A stretch of 64,000 nucleotides of DNA from Christiangramia portivictoriae DSM 23547 (GTDB lineage: Bacteria; Bacteroidota; Bacteroidia; Flavobacteriales; Flavobacteriaceae): positions 630,092 to 694,091 of the forward strand of contig NZ_KE383971.1 in NCBI RefSeq assembly GCF_000423045.1, given 5' to 3'. Positions 28,200 to 37,440 of this stretch are shown one piece after another. The notes beneath the pieces are model-generated. The model had not been told where the DNA came from. It ran no database searches and saw nothing but the letters and a program-made list of their open reading frames with translations. Numbering within the stretch: position 1 is the stretch's first letter; every line of letters starts with the position of its first letter. Made by a program: the position numbers and the translations under genes.

Positions 28200-29759
28200 A
28201 TGAACAGAATTACAAATTTTATGGGTCAGATTTTTATTCTGGCCGCACTGGCATCTGCGATTAGCGGTTGTGAAGCTGAAGACGGCGTTGATGGCAGGGA
28301 TGGGATCGATGGCCAGGACGGGATCGACGGTGTGGATGGAGTAGATGGTGAGGATGGTGAGGATTTTACGCCATCACCGCTACTTTTCGAAAACAAAAGT
28401 GCGGTAGATCCGCTGGTAGCAATGGCACCGCAATTTAGCTTCGTGCAGGCTTATTCCCTATTAAGTACACCAGATGTGGTAGGAGAAGATTTTCAACTTG
28501 CAGGTTCTGCTGATGGTGCAGGTTTTCTAAAAGATGGTGATGGGTATATGTATGTAGTGAACTGCGAAGACAGCTATGCTGTGGCAAGAATCAGATTCGA
28601 CCAGTATATGAACCCGGTTAGTGGTGATTATTTACTGAATTCGGGCGTATCAGACTATGCGCGCCAATGTTCTGCAACTATGTGGGAAGCTAGTATTCAT
28701 GGAGGCTCAAAAGATCTTTTTCTTTCAGCATCAGAAAGTATCAATTACGACGTGAAAGGAATTGACCCATGGGTTGAAAATCCAACTCCGCAGGCTGATT
28801 TTGGTCTGGATGCTCTTGGTGAATTTTCATGGGAGAATGCGGTACCGCTTCCGAAGGATACCTACTCCGGAAAGACTGTGATCATAGGTGGAGATGATGA
28901 CTCCTCTGGATCTGAAGGACAGGTTGTGCTTTATTATTCTGAAAATGCTGATGATGACCTCGAAAACGGGAAGATCTATGTGCTTCGTGCCAAGGAAGTT
29001 TCAGATGGTATGGATGGTAAAAAAGAGGTTGACTCTGATGTAGTATATAACGAATCAAGCTTCGATCTTAAATCTACTTACGAAGTAGAATTCGTTGAGA
29101 TCGAGAATGGTAAGAATCTTACCAAGGATGAAATGGAAACTGCCAGCACCAATGTACTTGCCACACAGTTTATGAGGGTTGAGGATGTAGATTACCAGAA
29201 GGGTTCTAATGCGAATGCCAGAAATGTTTATTTCGCGGTTACTGGTAGAGGTCCGGGTAGAGGTACTTATAATGACTGGGGTACTGTTTACAAACTGGAA
29301 CTGGATGAAGATTCTCCACTTACGGGGAAATTAACCCAGATCGTAAGTGGAAATACCGATACCAATAATATGGATGGTAATTTAGGTGCTTTACAAAGCC
29401 CGGATAATATTTGTGTTACTGAAAACTTCGTGTACATCCAGGAAGATCCAAACAGTTTTAGCAGAGGGCATTCAGCATATATCTACCAGTCTGATCTTAA
29501 CGGAAATAATATTCAGCATGTACTGGAATTGATCGTTAGACAGGATCTGGATCCAAACAATTCTACAGGATTTAGCGGAGAGTTTGGTTCATTGATCGAT
29601 GTTTCAGACAAAGTTGGGGAGCCAGGGACTTTTCTGCTGGCTGTACAACCTCACTATTGGGAAAACAGTGACTACATGAACCTGGACGGTCATACCAATG
29701 CCGATTATGAGGATGACCAGGCCTCACAAATAGTTTTATTACGAGGATTACCTAGATAA
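28200..29759 (+). CDS. PhoX/DUF839-like lipoprotein with Gly-X-Asp stalk
   Basis: A 519-residue lipoprotein (ISGC, Cys24). Right after the lipid anchor come nine consecutive Gly-X-Asp triplets (29-55), a collagen-like spacer. The rest fits the beta-propeller of PhoX-type alkaline phosphatases (DUF839). Visible blocks are GEFSWENAVPLP, FMRVEDVDYQ followed by a VYFAVTGRGPG strand, and LQSPDNICVTENFVYIQED, which correspond to family segments that bind iron and calcium. Activity as phosphatase or phosphodiesterase is likely but unproven, since the metal ligands are only partly recognisable. A terminator follows, then the peroxidase fusion gene. Confidence 0.75.
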   Translation: MNRITNFMGQIFILAALASAISGCEAEDGVDGRDGIDGQDGIDGVDGVDGEDGEDFTPSPLLFENKSAVDPLVAMAPQFSFVQAYSLLSTPDVVGEDFQLAGSADGAGFLKDGDGYMYVVNCEDSYAVARIRFDQYMNPVSGDYLLNSGVSDYARQCSATMWEASIHGGSKDLFLSASESINYDVKGIDPWVENPTPQADFGLDALGEFSWENAVPLPKDTYSGKTVIIGGDDDSSGSEGQVVLYYSENADDDLENGKIYVLRAKEVSDGMDGKKEVDSDVVYNESSFDLKSTYEVEFVEIENGKNLTKDEMETASTNVLATQFMRVEDVDYQKGSNANARNVYFAVTGRGPGRGTYNDWGTVYKLELDEDSPLTGKLTQIVSGNTDTNNMDGNLGALQSPDNICVTENFVYIQEDPNSFSRGHSAYIYQSDLNGNNIQHVLELIVRQDLDPNNSTGFSGEFGSLIDVSDKVGEPGTFLLAVQPHYWENSDYMNLDGHTNADYEDDQASQIVLLRGLPR

Positions 29760-29776
29760 TTCCAATTTTAGTTTCT

Positions 29777-29804
29777 ACAGGTCTTCGTAGGTTCGGAGAC
29801 CTGT
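29777..29804 (+). terminator. Terminator or attenuator between the PhoX-like and peroxidase genes
   Basis: ACAGGTCT 29777-29784 pairs with AGACCTGT 29797-29804 and is followed by T5. It ends just 14 bp before the start codon of the next gene, so that gene has no room for its own promoter after the hairpin. Confidence 0.7.
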
Positions 29805-29818
29805 TTTTATATTATGAT

Positions 29819-31678
29819 ATGTGTAAAAAAATTCTACTGGTCATTATTCTTATCACTCAGTTTTCCTGTAAGCAGGAATCAGAATATATGGCTATTAATT
29901 CTGAAACAGGCACAAGCTGGGATCAGGCTCACAAATTTTACGAAAATTCACTGCGGCATAGCATTGAGTTTTTAGCTGAAGTAAAATCCAATGGGTTGAA
30001 GGATCCTTCCAATAAAGAACTTTTCAGACAAGCGAGACAGGAATGGAAAAAAGCCGAACCATTTGCGGCTTATTTAAATTCTCCGGTCGGTCACCGCGTA
30101 AATGGGCCGGCACTTCCGGTGTTTCTGGAAGATAATTCACGTTTTATGCCGGCGGTTGGGCTGCAAAAAATAGAAGAAAGTATTTACGATGGCGAAGCTA
30201 CAGAAAGCGAATTTCAGGAAGAGCTCAAGGTCACGCTTGGTCTTATGGGAAATCTTCTCAAGAACATTCAAAAAAGAGAGCTTACTACCGAGCGTTTTTT
30301 CATCGCCACACAACATCAATTACTCAGGATCCTGAGTCATAGCATTACAGGCTTTGACACCCCTGTAAGCCATCTGGGAATAGAAGAAGCTGCGATCTCT
30401 CTTGAGGCACTAAGAGATATTTATACACTTACGCTTCAAAACGATATACGACAGAAGGATAAAGATCTGGATCAGAGATTTCTGCGGAAGCTAAAAATTT
30501 CTACCGGGTATCTGCAACAGAACTCAGATTTCAACACTTTTGACAGGTATGAATTTATCCGAGAGCATTTAAACGATATCACCAGCCTATGGGCGCAGAT
30601 CAGTAATACTTCAGGCCTTTGGGAGGGCACAGCCAATCAACCATTCAATTTCGATGCACCAACGTTTTTTGAAGAGAATTCTTTTAAGCCTGAGTATTTT
30701 ATGCAGACTATAAACAGAAAGAATTCTGAAACGAAGATAGCACTTGGCGAGAAATTATTTTTTGAGAAAAAGCTTTCGAAAAATGGGTGTATGGCCTGCG
30801 CCACCTGTCATCTTCCGGGCAAAGCCTATGCAGATAGGTTAACTTTCAGTAGAGATAATCAGGGAATTGCGCTTGATAGAAATACACCTACTCTTATTAA
30901 TTCGATTTATCAGCGCGGATTCTTTTGGGATGGCAGATCTGAAGGTTTGATGGAGCAGATTTCTTCAGTATTTACAAATAAACAGGAATTTGATTCCGGA
31001 GTACATGAATTTTCCGAAGCGATCTTACAGGATCCCACTTATCAGGAATTTTTCGAGCAGGCATTTGGCGATATTCCGAAGTCCAATACCGAGCTCATCA
31101 AGGCATTATCAGCCTATATAGCTACGCTTAATGGAATGAATAGCAAATTTGACAGGAATATTTCTGGCAAGGAAAACACCTTTACAAGTCAGGAAAAACG
31201 AGGTTTCAATTTATTCGCGGGCAAAGCGCTTTGCGCGACCTGTCACTTTTTGCCGCTAACCAATGGGACGGTTCCACCATTTTATACTGAAACCGAAAAG
31301 GAAGTTATTGGAGTGCCAGAAACTGCGGAGAACAAAAAGCTGGATGGTGATACCGGCTTTTACTGGAGTTATAATGTCGAGCAGCACAAGGGAATGTTTA
31401 AAACACCGGGAGTACGCAATATCGCTTTAACTGCTCCGTACATGCACAATGGAGTTTATAAGAATCTGGTGCAGGTTATAGACTTTTATAACAAGGGAGG
31501 AGGAGGCGGATTAGGTTTCGATCTGCCCCACCAAACCCTGCCGTTTGATAACCTGGAACTTGATGACGAAGAACAGGCTGCCCTAGTAGCTTATCTAAAA
31601 ACGCTAACAGATACTCAGGTGACTGGTCCAAAAAAAGGATCTATCAATTTAGCAAGGTATAGATATACACGAAATTGA
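29819..31678 (+). CDS. Imelysin-like domain fused to dihaem cytochrome c peroxidase
   Basis: A 619-residue lipoprotein (TQFSC, Cys17). Residues 30-265 are helical and look like the imelysin/EfeO-type fold, with VGLQKIEESIY (113-123) at the place of the family's GWHxIE segment. Residues 300-610 are a CCP/MauG-type dihaem peroxidase with two CxxCH sites, C327-C330-H331 and C472-C475-H476. The second haem region ends in the usual FKTPGVRNIALTAPYMHNG block. It probably faces the periplasm. The extra Cys324 before the first haem site makes a C-x2-C-x2-CH cluster. Imelysin and peroxidase genes are often neighbours in iron-linked loci; here they are one protein. The 3' end overlaps the transporter gene on the other strand by 35 bp. 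Confidence 0.85.
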   Translation: MCKKILLVIILITQFSCKQESEYMAINSETGTSWDQAHKFYENSLRHSIEFLAEVKSNGLKDPSNKELFRQARQEWKKAEPFAAYLNSPVGHRVNGPALPVFLEDNSRFMPAVGLQKIEESIYDGEATESEFQEELKVTLGLMGNLLKNIQKRELTTERFFIATQHQLLRILSHSITGFDTPVSHLGIEEAAISLEALRDIYTLTLQNDIRQKDKDLDQRFLRKLKISTGYLQQNSDFNTFDRYEFIREHLNDITSLWAQISNTSGLWEGTANQPFNFDAPTFFEENSFKPEYFMQTINRKNSETKIALGEKLFFEKKLSKNGCMACATCHLPGKAYADRLTFSRDNQGIALDRNTPTLINSIYQRGFFWDGRSEGLMEQISSVFTNKQEFDSGVHEFSEAILQDPTYQEFFEQAFGDIPKSNTELIKALSAYIATLNGMNSKFDRNISGKENTFTSQEKRGFNLFAGKALCATCHFLPLTNGTVPPFYTETEKEVIGVPETAENKKLDGDTGFYWSYNVEQHKGMFKTPGVRNIALTAPYMHNGVYKNLVQVIDFYNKGGGGGLGFDLPHQTLPFDNLELDDEEQAALVAYLKTLTDTQVTGPKKGSINLARYRYTRN

Positions 31679-32894
31679 ACAGAACCAGCACCGCAAGGCA
31701 GCATAAACTGAGAATTCGGTACTGCTTACCGGGCTGGTCTTCTTTTTTCATAACACTGCTGGTTACGAGTTTATAATTGAACCAGGCCAGCAGAGGAGCC
31801 GATAGAAATGATAAGGCTGTGGCGAAATCTATCAGAGCCGTGAAAGTCATGCTGAATTTAGAGAGGATCACCAGCGCAACAGCAGGGATGATAAAAATTG
31901 CCAGTCGGTAGAAATTCCATTTATTAGATGCCTTTGCCTCAGGTTTTTCAAGGATGTATATTTCTGAAAGTACTCTTGGGAAGGCATCGGTTACCGCAAG
32001 TGTTGTGGAAAGCATGGCAATAAACGCAGCAATGGCCACCAGGGTTTCGCTCCAGGGACCCAGAGTGGCACCATACAGGGCCACCAGTTGACTTGAGAAC
32101 TGCACCGCATTTCCAGAAAATTCTATGTTCGAACCAAATATCATAAGGGCTCCCATTAGAAAGAACAGCAAACCAATAATCGCAGCTGCAAGGTAACCCA
32201 CATTGAAATCTACGAATGCATCCTGAGTACTTATTTTCCCGGTGGTTACCGACTTTTCTCTAGTCCAGATCGAGTGCCATACAGCGGCATCTAAGGGAAT
32301 TGGCATCCAACCCATAAATGCAATGATAAAGGCTATGCTCGCGGTATTCCAGATATCTGGTGATATAGTGGATAGCGAACGATCCAGTCTACCATCACCG
32401 AAGGCTAGTACCACTGTTATCAAGGTAGCGATACCTAGTAAGCTAACTATGAATTTCATGGATTTGTCCAGTGCCGGGTATCTGCCAATAAGCAGCAGAG
32501 CAATGCAAATACCTGAAATAACAAGACTCCAGTTAAAGGTTCCCCAGGATATTCCAAATAATAACTCAGCTAGACCGGCAGTTACGATCGTCACCGCTGC
32601 CTGAATAATGAACATGCTTCCTACCGTAATAAATATAAATAGCGCATAGGGCCATTTACCAAGGCGCCTGTAACCCTGGATAAGATGTTCTCCTGTGGAA
32701 GCAGCATACCTTGGACCAAATTCCAGAAACGGATATTTGGTAATGCAAGCTAGTACTAAGATCCAGATGAGAAAAAAACCATAATCTGCACCAGCCCTGG
32801 TGGCCTGTACCAGGTGTGACACACCAATGGCAGCACCGGCCAACAATAAGCCTGGTCCCAACGATCTCAATAAGGATCTGCGTGCTGGCATCAA
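31644..32894 (-). CDS. NRAMP-family transporter with atypical metal site
   Basis: A 416-residue protein with about eleven membrane segments, recognised as NRAMP-related by the SLGPGLLLAGAAIG start of helix 1 and overall helix order. The metal-binding DPGN of helix 1 is absent (segment GAAIGVSHL, 20-28), and helix 6 has GWMPIPLDAA (195-204) in place of the A/C-x-x-MPH motif. Canonical manganese/iron transport is therefore doubtful; it may use another substrate, as magnesium-type NRAMP relatives do. It overlaps the peroxidase fusion gene by 35 bp at the 3' end and the esterase gene by four bases at its start (coupled). Confidence 0.75.
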   Translation of the reverse strand: MMPARRSLLRSLGPGLLLAGAAIGVSHLVQATRAGADYGFFLIWILVLACITKYPFLEFGPRYAASTGEHLIQGYRRLGKWPYALFIFITVGSMFIIQAAVTIVTAGLAELLFGISWGTFNWSLVISGICIALLLIGRYPALDKSMKFIVSLLGIATLITVVLAFGDGRLDRSLSTISPDIWNTASIAFIIAFMGWMPIPLDAAVWHSIWTREKSVTTGKISTQDAFVDFNVGYLAAAIIGLLFFLMGALMIFGSNIEFSGNAVQFSSQLVALYGATLGPWSETLVAIAAFIAMLSTTLAVTDAFPRVLSEIYILEKPEAKASNKWNFYRLAIFIIPAVALVILSKFSMTFTALIDFATALSFLSAPLLAWFNYKLVTSSVMKKEDQPGKQYRILSLCCLAVLVLFNFVYIYTLLN

Positions 32895-33532
32895 CTCATT
32901 TTAGCAATTTTCTGGATAATCTCCTGGTTGGGTTCGTGACCTCCTTCGAAAGTATGAATCTGGATCTGATCACCAAATATGTCCTTTAGCCTGGATTCTT
33001 CAACTTTGATGATACCTTCCTTAAGATATTCATCCTCTGTACCGTAAATAAAATGAAAATTGGTTTCATTCAAAAATTTAAAATCTGAATGATCCAGTTC
33101 CTGAGGCACTTTTCCGGAGTGCATTATAAGATTAGTACATTTAATCCTGCGCCTGGCCACAAACCTGGTCGCGATAGAAACCCCCTGGGAATATCCAAGA
33201 ATATTCAGGTTCTCGACATTCGATAAATCTTCAGCATCAAAAACAGCGTCGAGGTACTCCAGCACGTTTTCTATCTCAGCTTCAAGATTTTCCCGGGTAA
33301 GCCAGGACGCACCCATATGCCTGTATTCACCATTGAGATAATATTTGGACTGAGCCTGTGGCGCAATGATATAATTTTCAGGATCCAGATGGTTGAAATG
33401 CCTTATAAAATACCTGCTTAAATATCCAATCCCATGTAGTACCAACCAGACCGTTTTGGTATTTTCAGAATGATCATTCAAGGTTGAATAGGTGTTGCTA
33501 ATCGTATAAGAAAGCCTTTTCTCCTTACTCAT
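32891..33532 (-). CDS. Alpha/beta-hydrolase, carboxylesterase type
   Basis: A 213-residue hydrolase with the nucleophile elbow GYSQGVS, the acid in YGTEDEY and a late EGGHEP histidine, a complete Ser-Asp-His triad. It resembles the phospholipase/carboxylesterase (YpfH) family. I start it at MSKEKRL (33532); a longer frame reaches 33604 but would overlap the divergent thioesterase gene. No signal peptide. Its stop overlaps the transporter start, so the two are likely co-expressed. Substrate unknown. Confidence 0.82.
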   Translation of the reverse strand: MSKEKRLSYTISNTYSTLNDHSENTKTVWLVLHGIGYLSRYFIRHFNHLDPENYIIAPQAQSKYYLNGEYRHMGASWLTRENLEAEIENVLEYLDAVFDAEDLSNVENLNILGYSQGVSIATRFVARRRIKCTNLIMHSGKVPQELDHSDFKFLNETNFHFIYGTEDEYLKEGIIKVEESRLKDIFGDQIQIHTFEGGHEPNQEIIQKIAKMS

Positions 33533-33545
33533 GGTTGTCGCAGGT

Positions 33546-33561
33546 TTTGTATTTTTACAAA
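33546..33561. promoter_or_regulatory. Palindrome between divergent esterase and thioesterase genes
   Basis: TTTGTA 33546-33551 and TACAAA 33556-33561 form an inverted repeat around TTTT, midway in the 48-bp gap between divergent starts. It may be an operator or overlapping promoter elements. Confidence 0.3.
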
Positions 33562-33580
33562 TAAACCAATCTTTTAAAAG

Positions 33581-34003
33581 ATGACGAAGGAAGAAGTGCT
33601 GCAACTTTCGAAAAAGGTCTGTAAGAATACACTTATGGAAACCCTTGAAATAGAGTTTTCTGAAATTGGGGAAGATTACCTGATCGCTAAAATGCCGGTG
33701 AATTCAAGAGTTCATCAACCCGATGGAGTATTACATGGAGGTGCGACGGTAGCCCTGGCAGAAAGCGTTGGAAGTATGGCAAGTTATGTTTTTCTGGATA
33801 CCGACAACTTTTTTATTCGAGGAATTGAGATTGCGGCAAATCATCTTAAAAGTGTAAAAGATGGCTGGGTATATGCGAAAGCGACGTTTATACATAAAGG
33901 CCGAACCACACAGCTATTCGAAATTAGGGTCACAGATGAGGAAGATCGCCTGATCTCCCTGGTAAAGTTAACGACCATCGCTCTTCCAAAAGAATCCAAA
34001 TGA
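33581..34003 (+). CDS. Hotdog-fold thioesterase, probable DHNA-CoA thioesterase
   Basis: A 140-residue PaaI-type hotdog thioesterase with the catalytic block VHQPDGVLHGGATVALAE near residues 44-61. It overlaps menF by four bases and precedes menF-menD, so the best guess for its substrate is 1,4-dihydroxy-2-naphthoyl-CoA in menaquinone synthesis, the MenI step. The fold is certain; the substrate comes from context. Confidence 0.85.
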   Translation: MTKEEVLQLSKKVCKNTLMETLEIEFSEIGEDYLIAKMPVNSRVHQPDGVLHGGATVALAESVGSMASYVFLDTDNFFIRGIEIAANHLKSVKDGWVYAKATFIHKGRTTQLFEIRVTDEEDRLISLVKLTTIALPKESK

Positions 34004-35145
34004 TCACACAAGAAGAATTATTTGCAGCTGTAAGAAAGCAGGTAGACAAGCAATTCCCATTCGTCGCCTATCGCAAGCCTGGTGAAAATACTGTAAAACT
34101 AATCTGTCAAACTTCTGCGGAAAGCCACTCTGGTGAAAATCTTGACACCTCGGGTTTTGTATTCGCTGCTTTTGATTCGCTACGTAGTTCTCTGCTTATT
34201 CCTATTGCTGAAGCTGAAATTTTCGAATGTAGGTACGAAAAGCGGGAAGTAAAAGCATCTGAAATACCAAAGCCAGAACAACCTATATCTTCCGGAAACT
34301 CCAAGGATCAGATCAGGCACGAACAATTAGTGCAATCTGGTATCGAGAAGATTAGGAATAGCAATATGGATAAGATCGTTCTGGCAAGGGCTGAAAAAGT
34401 ACAATTGCAGGACCCTGATCCCCTTCCGGTTTTTAGACAACTGCTGGACCGGTATGAAGATGCCTTTGTTTACTACTGGTTTCACCCTGAATCCGGAACC
34501 TGGATGGGTGCTACTCCGGAATCCCTTTTGCATACAGAGCGCAATAGATTTAAGACTATGGCACTTGCCGGGACGCAGGTTTATGAAGAGGATGCGGAAA
34601 TTACATGGCGTAAAAAAGAAATTGAAGAGCAGGCTATTGTAACTGGTTATATAGATAAAGAGTTACAAAAGATTTCAGAAGTAAAAGAACTGAAGATCGG
34701 AGAGCCATATAATGTAAAGGCAGGAGACCTGTTGCATATTAGAACCGACATCCAGGGGTCTTTTGATTCCAGTTCTGCACTTTCGAGAATCGTGACCGCG
34801 CTTCATCCCACACCGGCGATCTGCGGCATTCCAAAAGCTGAAGCACTTCAATTTATCCTTCAAAATGAAGAAATGGACAGAGGATACTATAGCGGCTACC
34901 TCGGGGAAGTACTGCTCCCCAGGGAAGTGAAGAGGAATTCGAATCAACGAAATCAGGAAAATCAGCAATTTGCGTCTATTTCCCGGGTGTCCAATTTATA
35001 TGTGAATCTTCGGTGCATGAAACTGCAGCAGGATATTGCCACCATTTACGTGGGAGGAGGTATTACTAAAGATTCGAATGCTGCAGAAGAATGGTATGAG
35101 ACCGTCAATAAATCTGTCACCATGCACAAGGTTCTTGTTAAATAA
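34000..35145 (+). CDS. menF: Isochorismate synthase
   Basis: A chorismate-binding enzyme of 381 residues that makes isochorismate for menaquinone. Family blocks: DKIVLARAEK, GATPESLL, LHPTPAICGIPK, the MDRGYYSGYLG block and YVGGGITKDSNAAEEW. It could in principle serve a siderophore, but the menD neighbour 51 bp downstream supports menaquinone. The start overlaps the thioesterase stop (ATGA). Confidence 0.92.
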   Translation: MITQEELFAAVRKQVDKQFPFVAYRKPGENTVKLICQTSAESHSGENLDTSGFVFAAFDSLRSSLLIPIAEAEIFECRYEKREVKASEIPKPEQPISSGNSKDQIRHEQLVQSGIEKIRNSNMDKIVLARAEKVQLQDPDPLPVFRQLLDRYEDAFVYYWFHPESGTWMGATPESLLHTERNRFKTMALAGTQVYEEDAEITWRKKEIEEQAIVTGYIDKELQKISEVKELKIGEPYNVKAGDLLHIRTDIQGSFDSSSALSRIVTALHPTPAICGIPKAEALQFILQNEEMDRGYYSGYLGEVLLPREVKRNSNQRNQENQQFASISRVSNLYVNLRCMKLQQDIATIYVGGGITKDSNAAEEWYETVNKSVTMHKVLVK

Positions 35146-35180
35146 GCTTCAAAAACCCGTTCCAGCTTAGAGGTAAATAC

Positions 35181-35188
35181 TAATTTTG
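35181..35188 (+). promoter_or_regulatory. menD: Candidate -7 box just before menD
   Basis: TAATTTTG fits TAnnTTTG exactly and ends 7 bp before the menD ATG. Initiation here would make an almost leaderless message. No TTG was found at the usual distance. Confidence 0.3.
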
Positions 35189-35195
35189 GGAGTCT

Positions 35196-36929
35196 ATGAA
35201 ATATTCAAAAATTCCGGTAGCCAGATCTGTCGTAGCGCTCTGCGTAGCCAAGAATATAAAGCATGTCGTGATTTCGCCAGGTTCGAGAAATGCGCCTCTT
35301 ACGATCGGGTTTACCCATCACGATGAGATTACAGCATACAGTATTGTAGACGAGCGTTGTGCAGCATTCTTTGCCCTGGGTATCGCTCAGCAAAATAAAA
35401 CTCCCGTCGCATTGGTCTGTACTTCAGGTTCAGCCCTGTTAAATTATTATCCAGCGATCGCTGAAGCATTTTACAGTGACATTCCACTGGTGGTGATTTC
35501 CGCAGATCGACCCATTGAGCGTATCGACATTGGCGATGGACAAACCATCAGGCAGAAGAATATCTTCGAGAATCACATTTTGTATTCTGCCAATCTCCAT
35601 TCTGAACTGGTACTGGAACAGGAATCTGAAGACGCCAAGCTTCAGCAAAAACAATTTGAAGCCAGGAAGCATAATGAACGGGAAATTAACCTGGCGCTGA
35701 ACAAGGCGATCGAAGAAAAAGGACCTGTGCACATAAATGTTCCTTTTTATGAACCGCTTTATGATACAGTAGAAGATATTGAAGTTGAACCTTTACAGAT
35801 CCTTCCCGAGTTTATCGAGCGACATTATACTGCTGCGCAGTTAAGCACTTTTGCTCAGCAATGGAATAGCGCTCAACGTAAGATGGTGATCGTGGGAGTG
35901 GCTCAACCAAACCTAATAGAGCAACAGTTTCTGGATATGCTGGCCAGGGATCCAAGCGTGATTGTGTTTACTGAAACCACGTCTAATGTAGATCACCCGG
36001 AATTTTTTACCAGGATCGATACACTCATAGGACCAATTGAAAAAGAAGAGAATAAGGAGGAATTATTCAGAAAATTGCAACCTGAAATTTTGCTTACTTT
36101 CGGAGGAATGATCGTGTCTAAAAAGATCAAGAACTTTCTGCGGAACTACAACCCGAAGCACCACTGGCATGTGGACTCTAAAAAGGCCTACAACACCTTT
36201 TTTTGTCTGAATAAGCATTTTGAGACAGAAGTAAATGACTTTTTCCAGTCGTTTATGCCCCTTACAAACACTGTAAGCAGTGATTATGGGCAATTCTGGA
36301 AGGATGTCAAATCAAAAAGGCAACTTCGCCATGAAAAATATATGTCTGAAATTCCATACTCAGACCTTAAAGCAATGCAGTTGATCGTTCCAGAGGTGCC
36401 AGATCACAGTATAGTGCATTTTGCGAATAGCTCCACTATTAGATACGCACAGTTATTTGAATGGGACCAGAGTCTCAACACGTTTTGTAATAGAGGAACC
36501 AGCGGGATCGATGGCAGTACTTCAACTTCTGTTGGAGCTGCGGTAGCATCCAACAAACCTGTTCTGTTTATTACCGGAGATCTAAGCTTTTTCTACGACA
36601 GCAATGCATTATGGAACGACCATATTCCAGCGAACTACCGGATCATAATTTTGAATAATAGTGGTGGAGGAATTTTCAGAATTTTACCGGGTAATAAGGA
36701 TTCAGAGAATTTTGATACCTATTTTGAAACCACACATGAGTTGCAGGCTAAACCTATTTGTGAACTATATGGTTTTGGGTATTCGAAAGCTTCGAATGAA
36801 CAGGAGATCGCGCAGGAACTACAGAATTTCTTTAATATTTCAGACAAACCAAAATTACTGGAGATTTTTACTCCGCGTAAGATGAATGACAGGGTTTTAC
36901 TCGAATATTTCAGTTTTATGAAATCTTAA
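35196..36929 (+). CDS. menD: 2-succinyl-5-enolpyruvyl-6-hydroxy-3-cyclohexene-1-carboxylate synthase
   Basis: A thiamine-diphosphate enzyme of 577 residues that joins isochorismate with 2-oxoglutarate. N-terminal ISPGSRNAPLTIGF near 27-40, CTSGSALLNYYPAIAEA near 74-90 and the cofactor segment GDLSFFYDSNAL with NNSGGGIF near 470-490 are family marks. It follows menF in the same direction. The window lacks menA, menC and menE. Confidence 0.94.
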   Translation: MKYSKIPVARSVVALCVAKNIKHVVISPGSRNAPLTIGFTHHDEITAYSIVDERCAAFFALGIAQQNKTPVALVCTSGSALLNYYPAIAEAFYSDIPLVVISADRPIERIDIGDGQTIRQKNIFENHILYSANLHSELVLEQESEDAKLQQKQFEARKHNEREINLALNKAIEEKGPVHINVPFYEPLYDTVEDIEVEPLQILPEFIERHYTAAQLSTFAQQWNSAQRKMVIVGVAQPNLIEQQFLDMLARDPSVIVFTETTSNVDHPEFFTRIDTLIGPIEKEENKEELFRKLQPEILLTFGGMIVSKKIKNFLRNYNPKHHWHVDSKKAYNTFFCLNKHFETEVNDFFQSFMPLTNTVSSDYGQFWKDVKSKRQLRHEKYMSEIPYSDLKAMQLIVPEVPDHSIVHFANSSTIRYAQLFEWDQSLNTFCNRGTSGIDGSTSTSVGAAVASNKPVLFITGDLSFFYDSNALWNDHIPANYRIIILNNSGGGIFRILPGNKDSENFDTYFETTHELQAKPICELYGFGYSKASNEQEIAQELQNFFNISDKPKLLEIFTPRKMNDRVLLEYFSFMKS

Positions 36930-36997
36930 CCGGCGGCTCCGGGCTTATAATTTTCTTTTTTATTAACTTACCTGAGCTAAAACTTAAAATTTAGATC

Positions 36998-37342
36998 ATG
37001 AGTAAACTTGATGAAAAAGTAGGTCAGTATATCGATGACCTTAAGACCAAAGTAGGGGAGGATAATCCTGATGTGGATCTTCTACGGAAACTGGCCAAGT
37101 CCATGGGGCCAAGCATTTATAATGCCGATGCTGAAACTGTTGCTGCTTCAAGTAAATCTGAAGTTGAAACGGTTAAGAAAAATTTCGTGATGAAAAAACT
37201 TGGGGTGACCGATGAAGCTGAAGCAGACGAAGCGATTAACCAGGTAATGGAGAAATATGGAAAATCCAATCGTAATAAATATAGAGTGGTAATTTATTAC
37301 CTTCTTACTAAGCATTTTGGTAAAGAAAGCATGTATAAATAA
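36998..37342 (+). CDS. DUF2853-family protein
   Basis: A 114-residue acidic, soluble, helical protein (MSKLDEKVGQYIDDL). It matches what I recall of DUF2853, a small family common in Bacteroidota and proteobacteria without known function. The C-terminus has the KYRVVIYYLLTKHF helix typical of the family. It lies alone between menD and a strong terminator. Confidence 0.8.
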   Translation: MSKLDEKVGQYIDDLKTKVGEDNPDVDLLRKLAKSMGPSIYNADAETVAASSKSEVETVKKNFVMKKLGVTDEAEADEAINQVMEKYGKSNRNKYRVVIYYLLTKHFGKESMYK

Positions 37343-37362
37343 GTTACTGTAAACATATATAG

Positions 37363-37393
37363 ATCCGTTTATGTGATTATCACGTAAACGGAT
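37363..37393 (+). terminator. Terminator after the DUF2853 gene
   Basis: A 14-bp stem, 37363-37376 with 37380-37393, has one G-T pair, a three-base TTA loop and a following T-run. Confidence 0.88.
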
Positions 37394-37414
37394 TTTTTTA
37401 TTGCTGATTAACAG

Positions 37415-37422
37415 TATCTTTG
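37415..37422 (+). promoter_or_regulatory. Candidate -7 box of the CvfB gene
   Basis: TATCTTTG fits TAnnTTTG and lies 18 bp before the start codon, immediately after the terminator. Confidence 0.45.
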
Positions 37423-37440
37423 TATGCTAAATTTTAGACT

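Noticed and set aside
28280-28365. GC-rich tandem repeat near 28.3 kb
   Set aside because: It encodes the Gly-X-Asp stalk of the lipoprotein and needs no separate explanation.
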